DNA from: Bacteroidota bacterium
Lineage (GTDB): Bacteria; Bacteroidota; Bacteroidia; Chitinophagales; Chitinophagaceae
Assembly (NCBI GenBank): GCA_023424015.1
Contig: JAFAEM010000028.1
Span: forward strand, 1 to 36,850
Length of the DNA: 36,850 nt
Direction: 5' to 3'
Shown here: positions 18,809 to 25,758 of the stretch, piece by piece
Layout: each line of letters starts with the position of its first letter
Numbering within the stretch: position 1 is the stretch's first letter
Notes under the pieces: model-generated
Told to the model about the DNA's origin: nothing
What the model saw: the letters and a program-made list of their open reading frames with translations, nothing else
Database searches by the model: none
Program-made: the position numbers and the translations under genes

Positions 18809-19189
18809 TCAGGCACAACGGGGAGGCTGGAAGATGTCAAATGCAGAAATCCGGGGATGATTGATCTCGTTAAAACTGTGAAATTCTTTTGCCAGCTCTG
18901 ATGGGGGTGCAATTTCAATCAACAATATATCCGATTCAACGACCGGAATGCTCATCAGTGCAATATTCACGTTCCGAAAGGGAAGTTGTTGGTCCTGCTG
19001 GTAGTCATCGTCTACCAGAAAAGGACCGATATAATGCATTTCAAGAAAACTAAAAAATCCAAGAGACGGGTCAGCTTCACGATGAGTTTGATAATGTTCG
19101 ATAAGGAATGGAATCTTTAAAAGCTGGTGAAACTCGGTATAGGCGAGCACATGAATCGTTATGAATAATATACCTATCAGGCGTTTCAC
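18809..19189 (-). CDS. Small exported protein of metal efflux operon, unknown function
   Basis: A 126 aa protein of unknown function. The start is GTG, chosen because a TATCTTTG promoter element lies four bases upstream and the hydrophobic N-terminus MKRLIGILFITIHVLAY begins there; no ATG with equal support exists. The N-terminal segment is a signal peptide or anchor, so the rest is probably periplasmic. It is rich in His and acidic residues (LIEHYQTHREADP, FLEMHYIGPFLVDDDYQQDQ) and ends in a conserved-looking IFQPPRCA with a C-terminal Cys. It is the first gene of the efflux operon, 43 bases before the RND fusion. Similar small proteins head metal RND operons in Bacteroidota from my recollection; a metal-binding or pump-accessory role is inference. 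Confidence 0.7.
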   Translation of the reverse strand: MKRLIGILFITIHVLAYTEFHQLLKIPFLIEHYQTHREADPSLGFFSFLEMHYIGPFLVDDDYQQDQQLPFRNVNIALMSIPVVESDILLIEIAPPSELAKEFHSFNEINHPRISAFDIFQPPRCA

Positions 19190-19193
19190 GTCG

Positions 19194-19201
19194 CAAAGAT
19201 A
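19194..19201 (-). promoter_or_regulatory. Putative -7 element of the metal efflux operon
   Basis: TATCTTTG on the - strand ends four bases before the GTG start of the small exported protein. It is identical to the ispD -7 element. The -33 region is weak. This would give a leaderless efflux transcript. Confidence 0.5.
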
Positions 19202-19372
19202 AGCTTCGTACAGAAAACAGGAAAACCACCCCTACCTGGGAATGACATAAAAAACAACATGCAATGCAGGAGCCATGAATTTGCTTGTAATGTTCTGGTA
19301 CTTCCATTAATTCCAAAACAGCTAGCATCGGGTCCCCATACCCTTACCGTTTACCTTCCTGCCGGCAATAAC

Positions 19373-21655
19373 TCAATCCCTCAAAGTAAATCTTACTCCC
19401 CCAAAAAACCGTATTCCCTGGTTTGGCGCATACACATATGCGGGATCAAAACTCAATCCATATGGATTTTCAGCAGTGGCAATGACCTTCCCGGCTGCAT
19501 CGTATTCAACATTTTTGTTAAAAGGATCATGCGACCTGGCAATGAGGAAAGGGGCTCTCTTAGCCGGTGTCCAGTTCAACAGGTTTTTAATTCCCCCAAA
19601 CAATTCTAAGTGGCGATTGACCAGTTTGGTCAACTGAATATTCTGAATACTCCATACAGGTGAAGAACCGGGTCGCGGATCATTATCAGACAGCAACGGC
19701 AAACGCATCGGGCCGTAGATATTACCGGTGTAATCAATATTGAGCTTTATGGCTGGTAAATTATACGTGATAGCCCAGGTACCGCTCCATTTTTCAGTCA
19801 GCACAGGCTGAATCCTGGATTTCTTTCCACTACCATCGCTTTCCACTTTACTTACATCCTGCAGCGTAACACCCATCAGGGTTTTTAGCCGGTGACCAAA
19901 ATTTAGTTCGGTATTTAATGTTACGCCCTTCGATGTGGAATATCCACGAAGGTTTTGATAAATGATCTTATTGGGATCGCTGTCATAGTCAGGAATGATC
20001 TGGTTGGTAAAATGCGAATACCAGGCCGATGCGTCAATATTTAATCCTACCTGCTGCCATTTGTATTGCCGGGTATAATTCAAATTAATATTATAGCTGC
20101 GTTCCGGCTTCAGCTCTTCCCTGATCTCAACAGCTCTTGCCCCGGTAAGCGCCGCATGTTCTTCGGTAAACAAACTAACCACCCTGAAACCTGTACCTGC
20201 ATTGAGGCGAAATACCTGTTTGTCCTTCAAGGACCATTTCCACGCAACCCTTGGAGTAATAATGGAACCATGCGCCGGATGATGATCATAGCGCATGCCA
20301 AGCAAAAGCAGGTGTTTTGGGTGAAACTTCCACTCGTCCTGAAGGAATAGTCCCGGGATCGTATAACGTTCAGGTCTGTTACTATCGTTTAATGTATCTA
20401 CTGTAGCGGTGGAATTGTCGTCGTAGTAATTGTACCGAAGTGCCGACCCAAGCAGCAGGTTATGATTTTGACCTGCCTGTTTGTCCCAGGTTAACTGGCC
20501 GAAAGCGATCTTTTGCTTAGCCATATAAGGAATGGTTCCGTAATAAGAATTCTGGTCATGTGCTGTTGCAGAAAAAGAAAAAAACATTCTTTCGCTGACG
20601 GGAAGTTGGTAATTACCGATCAGCTCCCAACGTTTTGTATAAATGCTTTCGCCATACAGGCTGTCACCGCCCCTGAAATGTTTATTCCAGCGCATATCAC
20701 CACCCCATCTGTCCTCATAAAAATACCGCGCCGCCAGGGAAGCCACCCGCTCCTGCCTCCTGTTAAGACTTATCTTATTGAATACCGACACCCGGTGTTG
20801 CAGTGTCACGTCTGTAAACTGATCATCGTTCCTATCAAAAGGCTTTTGATAATTGAAATAGTTCACACCAAGCAGGGACACAGCTTTTTTACCCAGCTTA
20901 AATTTTGTACCAATGTCAAGATTGTGTTCCCGCCAGCTTGTGGTCATGGCATTGACATTGAACCGGGGTGCTTTATCTGCAGACCTGGTAATGATATTGA
21001 TCAGCCCTCCAATAGCTTCTGATCCATAGAGACCGGAAGCTGGTCCTTTCACGATCTCTACCCTCTCGATCAACTGGCTGGGAATGCCAAATAAGCCATA
21101 CACCGATGCCAGGCTGCTGACGATCGGCATCCCGTCGATAGTTATCATGGTATAAGGTCCTTCCAGTCCGTTGATATGAATATCGCCGGTATTGCATACA
21201 CTGCAATTCAATTGCGGTCGCACCCCATTGATATTTTGAAGCGATTCGAAAATACTGGGTGTGGGATTCTTCTTAAAAAACTGCGGTGTATAAACTTCAA
21301 CCGCGACAGGACTTTCCAGTTTACTGACAGCTTTCATCGTACCAGTTACCACCACCGCATCAATTTCTTTTTCAAATGGGTTTAGTAAAATAGTAATATT
21401 TCCTTTTGAATCCGGTGTGACTGTTTTTGTAGCAAAACCAGTAGCACTGACAATTAAAGTTGTTGCGCTTGGTACTTCGATGGAGAATTTTCCGTTTGCA
21501 TCGCAGGCCACGGAACGCGAAGAATCAGACAACTGTACAGTAGCACCGGCCACCCCTTCCCCATTGGCGGTATTTACAACACTTCCATTTATCACACGCT
21601 GCGCCGACGAAGCGACACAGGATGCCAGGAAGCCAAACAGCAAAATCCATTTCAT
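19373..21655 (-). CDS. TonB-dependent receptor, metal-operon associated
   Basis: A 760 aa outer-membrane receptor. A signal peptide (MKWILLFGFLASCVASSAQ) is followed by a carboxypeptidase-regulatory-like beta domain (about 20-105), a plug domain (about 115-225; LIERVEIVKGPASGLYGSEA), and a 22-strand-type barrel ending in VRFTLRD with an aromatic strand before it. The plug carries an unusual Cys pair, LNCSVCNTGDIHINGL, that could bind a soft metal or form a disulfide. The promoter is covered by a tandem TTTAG/CTAAA operator, suggesting metal-dependent repression. It ends 183 bases before the efflux operon on the same strand. The likely role is uptake of a metal complex; iron, by its operator, or copper, by its Cys motif and location, are both possible. 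Confidence 0.9.
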   Translation of the reverse strand: MKWILLFGFLASCVASSAQRVINGSVVNTANGEGVAGATVQLSDSSRSVACDANGKFSIEVPSATTLIVSATGFATKTVTPDSKGNITILLNPFEKEIDAVVVTGTMKAVSKLESPVAVEVYTPQFFKKNPTPSIFESLQNINGVRPQLNCSVCNTGDIHINGLEGPYTMITIDGMPIVSSLASVYGLFGIPSQLIERVEIVKGPASGLYGSEAIGGLINIITRSADKAPRFNVNAMTTSWREHNLDIGTKFKLGKKAVSLLGVNYFNYQKPFDRNDDQFTDVTLQHRVSVFNKISLNRRQERVASLAARYFYEDRWGGDMRWNKHFRGGDSLYGESIYTKRWELIGNYQLPVSERMFFSFSATAHDQNSYYGTIPYMAKQKIAFGQLTWDKQAGQNHNLLLGSALRYNYYDDNSTATVDTLNDSNRPERYTIPGLFLQDEWKFHPKHLLLLGMRYDHHPAHGSIITPRVAWKWSLKDKQVFRLNAGTGFRVVSLFTEEHAALTGARAVEIREELKPERSYNINLNYTRQYKWQQVGLNIDASAWYSHFTNQIIPDYDSDPNKIIYQNLRGYSTSKGVTLNTELNFGHRLKTLMGVTLQDVSKVESDGSGKKSRIQPVLTEKWSGTWAITYNLPAIKLNIDYTGNIYGPMRLPLLSDNDPRPGSSPVWSIQNIQLTKLVNRHLELFGGIKNLLNWTPAKRAPFLIARSHDPFNKNVEYDAAGKVIATAENPYGLSFDPAYVYAPNQGIRFFGGVRFTLRD

Positions 21656-21678
21656 AATTAAGTTTATCTAATATATTT

Positions 21679-21705
21679 TTTAGTCTAGCCTAAAAATATA
21701 TTTAG
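21679..21705 (-). promoter_or_regulatory. Tandem operator of three TTTAG/CTAAA half-sites
   Basis: On the + strand TTTAG (21679-21683), CTAAA (21690-21694) and TTTAG (21701-21705) are each separated by exactly six bases, so the half-sites repeat every 11 bases on one face of the helix. The first pair reads TTTAGGCTAGACTAAA on the - strand, 14 of 16 positions palindromic. It resembles DtxR/IdeR-family sites (TTAGGTTAGCCTAACCTAA). It covers the expected transcription start of the TonB receptor gene. Confidence 0.6.
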
Positions 21706-21706
21706 T

Positions 21707-21737
21707 CAAATGTAAGAATTAGTCCTGGAATGGCCAA
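21707..21737 (-). promoter_or_regulatory. Promoter of the TonB receptor gene
   Basis: On the - strand TTG at 21737-21735 is followed after 20 bases by TACATTTG at 21714-21707, matching the Bacteroidota TTG/TAnnTTTG promoter. The predicted start lies inside the TTTAG/CTAAA operator immediately downstream. The leader is about 45 bases. Confidence 0.65.
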
Positions 21738-22082
21738 GTTCCGGGATGGAATCATTGCTGCCCGGAATAAAATTTAGGATTGCTGTCAGAACCTTTGACC
21801 CGCGCGGCTTCTATGATTTTTACTTTTGCGGGGGCTTTACTTTATTTTTCCTGGAGACTGTCCCCCTCGCTGGTCGTAGTTCAAATGTCCCGGTGTGTCA
21901 GGAAACCACAGCGCACTCAGCAGACTCAGCGGAGTATTTTCATCATGTTCTGTTCTCCATAGCAGATTTTTAACACGTAGACGCTTTTCGCTGTGCTCGC
22001 CGTGCCCGCCGTGGTTAATCGTACTTAGGAGTTCCCTGGACCACAATGTTTTGGAATTGAAGAGCCGGTTAGTCAAAATCAA
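21738..22082. other. Intergenic region between the copper ATPase and TonB receptor genes
   Basis: About 345 bases without a convincing gene. Several short reading frames overlap in different frames and share no family features. The right half is occupied by the second copy of the dispersed repeat. No clear terminator for the upstream ATPase operon was found. Confidence 0.55.
21941..22048. repeat. Dispersed intergenic repeat, copy 2
   Basis: It matches 6892-6999 in the same orientation, with an identical 30-base core at 21987-22016 and recognisable flanks (CATCATGTTCTGTTCT, AGCAGATTTTTAACACGTAG, GAGTTCCCTGGACC). It is located directly after the copper ATPase stop codon. Confidence 0.75.
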
Positions 22083-24266
22083 TTAACCCTGAAACCGGCG
22101 TCTGAGTAACTGTGCATTAAAGGCGACGATCACAGTACTCAGCGACATTAAAACGGCGCCCATAGCAGGACTTAAGGTAAAGTGTGGATAAAGAATACCT
22201 GCAGCAAGGGGAATGGCGATCACATTATATCCTATTGCCCAGCCGAGGTTCTGGATCATCTTACTATAGGTAGCTTTTGCAAAATCTATCATCCCCACCA
22301 CATCACGGGGATCGCTATTCACAAGGATAATGTCAGCGGTCTCCGCAGCCACGTCAGTACCTGAGCCTACGGCAATACCAACATCGGCCTGAGCCAGGGC
22401 TGGCGCGTCATTGACCCCATCACCGGTCATAGCCACTATTCGCCCTTTTTGCTGGAATTCCCTGAGCTTCTCCTGTTTCTGATGTGGCAAAACATTGGCG
22501 AAATAACCATCCATCTTTAATTTTTCAGCCACCGACTTCGCTATTTCTTCATTATCACCAGTCAGGAGGTAAGAACGAATATTCATCTTACGCAGATCGT
22601 CGATTGCCCCGGCAGCCGAGTCCCGGATAGCATCTGCAAGGGTAATTATACCGACGAGTTTATCATCGATCATCAGGTAACTGATGGTTTCAACTGTATT
22701 ATCTATACCCGGGGGCGTCTCAGGTATATCGAGCTTATGCTGACGAAAATAATTTGGACCAGCTGAGATCACTTTTTTGCCATTTACATTGCCACTTACA
22801 CCCACACCCTGCAAATACTCAAATCCGGAGACAGGCCAGTATGATAAATTATTTTGCTTAGCCTTGCGCAGGATACCCTGGCCGATATGATGCTCTGAAT
22901 TTTGCTGCACTGATGCAGCATATTGCAATAGCTCATCCACGGTGTATATATCAAGGGGCACCACCTGCACAACCTCGTGTGATCCTTTGGTGAGTGTACC
23001 GGTCTTATCGAATATAATTGTATCTAGACGGCGGGCCGATTCAAAAGCCGTGCGGTTTCGGATAAGCAGGCCATGAGTAGCCGACAGGCTGGTAGATATT
23101 GCGATCACCAGAGGTATCGCCACGCCAAGGGCATGTGGACAGGCTGTCACCATCACAGTGACCATTCTTTCCAAAGCGAAAGCCATATCGTTTCCACTAT
23201 TGAGCCAAATAACAAAGGTGATCACGCCAACAGTAATGGAAATTATCGTGAGCCATTTTGCTACCCTGTCGGCAAGGTGCTGCGTTTTAGATTTGGATGC
23301 CTGGGCTGAACTCACCAGGTCGATCACCTTGTTCAGGTAACTATCGTTGCCTGTGGCCACTACCTGTAACCTTAATGCGCCGTCACCATTTATCGAACCG
23401 CCAATCACATCCTGCCCGGCTTCTTTCTTCACGGGGACGCTTTCACCTGTCAGCATACTCTCGTTCACATATGAACTTCCCTCCAGCACTTTCCCATCGG
23501 CGGGGATTTTTTCACCGGGTTTAACAAGGACAAAGTCGTCTTTTCTTAATTCTTTTAAGCTTATGTCAACCATCTCACCGTTTCTTTCAATATGTACAGT
23601 AGATGGTAACAATTTTACAAGGCTTTCCAAAGCTCTTGACGCTGCCATAGAAGAACGCATTTCCAGCCAGTGCCCTAACAGCATAATATCAATCAGCGTG
23701 GCGAGTTCCCAGAAAAAATCCATCCCTTTCAATCCAAACACCACCGCCGTACTATAAATAAACGCCACCGTAATAGCGATGGCAACCAGCGTCATCATAC
23801 CTATCGCACGGTGCTTTATTTCACTGACCATCCCGCTCAAGAAAGGCATACCTCCATAGAAGTATATAAAAGAACTTAACGCCAGCAACAGGTATTTATC
23901 ACCGGGAAAACTAAACTCCAAACCCAGCCAGTGCTGGATCATCGGTGATAATAACAATACCGGTATCGTTACGATAAGACAGACCCAGAAACGTTTCAGG
24001 AAATCATGGGTATGATGGCCTGCATGCTTATCGTGCATGGCGTGATCAGCATGACCCTTGTGCGATGAATCAGTTTCGTGTGAATGCTGGTGCGCATCTT
24101 GCGTAGTGTGTAACGGACCATTCTCCAGCGGCACCAGATCCATCCCACACTTTGGGCATTGACCGGGATCGGGCTTTATCACCTCAGGGTGCATGGGACA
24201 GGTAAACTTCTGTCCTCGTTGCTGGTGTGTTGAGGGGTGATGATGATGATGATGTTCGTGATCCAT
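22083..24266 (-). CDS. copB: CopB-type copper/silver P-type ATPase (CPH motif)
   Basis: A 727 aa inner-membrane P1B ATPase. The N-terminus is His-rich (EHHHHHHPSTHQ), followed by a short metal-binding domain FTCPMHPEVIKPDPGQCPKC, then more His (HQHSHETDSSHKGHADH). The membrane metal site is CPH (C376-P377-H378), and the last helix reads MSLSTVIVAFNAQLL, both marks of the P1B-3 (CopB) subgroup rather than CPC CopA. The phosphorylated Asp is D420 in DKTGTLT; TGES (MLTGESVP) and GDGVNDAPALAQADVG hinge motifs are intact. It should pump Cu or Ag from cytoplasm to periplasm. It is the last gene of the copper island, 55 bases after the outer-membrane protein gene. Confidence 0.94.
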   Translation of the reverse strand: MDHEHHHHHHPSTHQQRGQKFTCPMHPEVIKPDPGQCPKCGMDLVPLENGPLHTTQDAHQHSHETDSSHKGHADHAMHDKHAGHHTHDFLKRFWVCLIVTIPVLLLSPMIQHWLGLEFSFPGDKYLLLALSSFIYFYGGMPFLSGMVSEIKHRAIGMMTLVAIAITVAFIYSTAVVFGLKGMDFFWELATLIDIMLLGHWLEMRSSMAASRALESLVKLLPSTVHIERNGEMVDISLKELRKDDFVLVKPGEKIPADGKVLEGSSYVNESMLTGESVPVKKEAGQDVIGGSINGDGALRLQVVATGNDSYLNKVIDLVSSAQASKSKTQHLADRVAKWLTIISITVGVITFVIWLNSGNDMAFALERMVTVMVTACPHALGVAIPLVIAISTSLSATHGLLIRNRTAFESARRLDTIIFDKTGTLTKGSHEVVQVVPLDIYTVDELLQYAASVQQNSEHHIGQGILRKAKQNNLSYWPVSGFEYLQGVGVSGNVNGKKVISAGPNYFRQHKLDIPETPPGIDNTVETISYLMIDDKLVGIITLADAIRDSAAGAIDDLRKMNIRSYLLTGDNEEIAKSVAEKLKMDGYFANVLPHQKQEKLREFQQKGRIVAMTGDGVNDAPALAQADVGIAVGSGTDVAAETADIILVNSDPRDVVGMIDFAKATYSKMIQNLGWAIGYNVIAIPLAAGILYPHFTLSPAMGAVLMSLSTVIVAFNAQLLRRRFQG

Positions 24267-24321
24267 GCCTGGCTAATTAAGTTACGATAATAGATTCAAT
24301 TTGCAGTCGAACCGGAGAACG

Positions 24322-25686
24322 TTAATGTTTGTGTAGCGCAGGCCTTAGTTGAAGAAACACCTGGAACCCAACCGGCAACTCTCCATACAAGGATTTTAGT
24401 TCTCCCTGGGGTAAATTAAGGGTTGTCTTCGCACCCGCTGCAAGTTCGAACACGCCTTTTTGAAGGAGGCTGCGGTTATAACCCAGTGAAAGTACATGAA
24501 CATCAAATGTCACATGCCCCAACTGATCTTCCAGGTCGAGTTCCTCAGTCGACTTTTGTACAAATTCATAGCGACTGAATATTGCATTCTTCGCAAACTG
24601 GTAATTTCCTTCCAGCAAAACCGAATGTTCTTTATGATCCTCGCCTTTATCATTTAAACCCCAGATCAATGCTGCACTCAAATGGCTATTTGGGCCATTC
24701 TTCCCCGCATACAATACCGAGGCTGTTGTGCGGGTAATATCTATACCGGGTTCCAGGGCCTCAGGTTCTTTAATAAAGCCCTGCGAAAATTGTATCGCCC
24801 ATTTTATATCGGGATTGAACGATAAACGGTAGGAATAACTATTAAACCTGGCTTTATCAAAACCATACCGCTCTTCGTCCGGTTCACGACCAGTGAAGGA
24901 AGAACCTTCAATCTTAAACTTACGATAACGAAAACCAAGTGTTGCCACCCCAAATGTGATATGCGTTGCATCCTGCCAGTGATGACCCAGCGGAGCATCG
25001 GGGTTATTCATTGAAGATACACGGTGCATGAATGCCGGAGCACCCAGGGCCGGCTCACCCGGGTAACCGAGATACGCAAACACATCCATATCTTTTTTGA
25101 GCGCATGTGTATAACCCAGGCTTAGTGCTGAGAACAGGTCATGCGGATGCTGGCGATCAACTAATCTTTTACCCTTCCATGTTTCTCCTGACTGAAATAA
25201 TATGGGATAACCATCGCCTCCTTCTGTCAACCGGTCCAGGCTGATCATCGCTGTGGCATTGAACAGCCCCTTTTTACCAACCCGGTTATTCATCATTGCC
25301 ATAAACCAGTTTGGCGCACCCCACTTGGCACTACCCCTGCTGCCGCTATTGTAAATATCGGTATTGGTGTATCGCAGAAAAACATTTCCATGAAACATCC
25401 AGTCTGTCTTGGTTCCCTGTTTCATCCACATATACATCGGGCTGTTGTCAGGACTCCAGGCAGTACCCGAGCCGTTGCGGCTCATCGGCAGATTTCTTGA
25501 GAACGCATGTGTCGGCATTCCATCAACATCATTTTTACCGTGCATACTATGATCTGAATGATCCATCACCTTTGCCGTATCCTTTTTTACAGGTATAGTA
25601 TCTTTTTGGTGATGTTCGTGCTGGGCAATGCCTGCGTTTGTGAATATCAACATACACACCGTGACGGTCGTTATGATCGCTTTCAT
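24322..25686 (-). CDS. Exported His/Met-rich outer-membrane barrel-like protein
   Basis: A 454 aa protein whose family I cannot name. The start is the ATG of MKAIITTVTVCMLIF; a TTG nine bases upstream would only add three residues before the signal peptide. After cleavage near GIAQ comes a His/Met-rich stretch (EHHQKD, DHSDHSMHGKNDVDGMPTHAF, then MYMWMKQG) of the kind that binds Cu(I)/Cu(II). From about residue 90 the sequence is made of alternating aromatic beta strands (MFHGNVFLRYTNTD ... LSLGYNRSLLQ) to a C-terminal strand, so an outer-membrane barrel of about 16 strands is likely. It sits between the HMA-TonB receptor and the copper ATPase. A role in copper sequestration or passage at the outer membrane is inference. 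Confidence 0.75.
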   Translation of the reverse strand: MKAIITTVTVCMLIFTNAGIAQHEHHQKDTIPVKKDTAKVMDHSDHSMHGKNDVDGMPTHAFSRNLPMSRNGSGTAWSPDNSPMYMWMKQGTKTDWMFHGNVFLRYTNTDIYNSGSRGSAKWGAPNWFMAMMNNRVGKKGLFNATAMISLDRLTEGGDGYPILFQSGETWKGKRLVDRQHPHDLFSALSLGYTHALKKDMDVFAYLGYPGEPALGAPAFMHRVSSMNNPDAPLGHHWQDATHITFGVATLGFRYRKFKIEGSSFTGREPDEERYGFDKARFNSYSYRLSFNPDIKWAIQFSQGFIKEPEALEPGIDITRTTASVLYAGKNGPNSHLSAALIWGLNDKGEDHKEHSVLLEGNYQFAKNAIFSRYEFVQKSTEELDLEDQLGHVTFDVHVLSLGYNRSLLQKGVFELAAGAKTTLNLPQGELKSLYGELPVGFQVFLQLRPALHKH

Positions 25687-25758
25687 TTGCAACAATTTTT
25701 CTTTACAAATAAAGACCTGATAAACCCGAGTATTTTCTTTAAAACATTCATGTCATGC

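Noticed and set aside
21746..22086. Several short overlapping frames between the TonB receptor and ATPase genes
   Set aside because: They overlap on both strands, cover the dispersed repeat and show no conserved motif.
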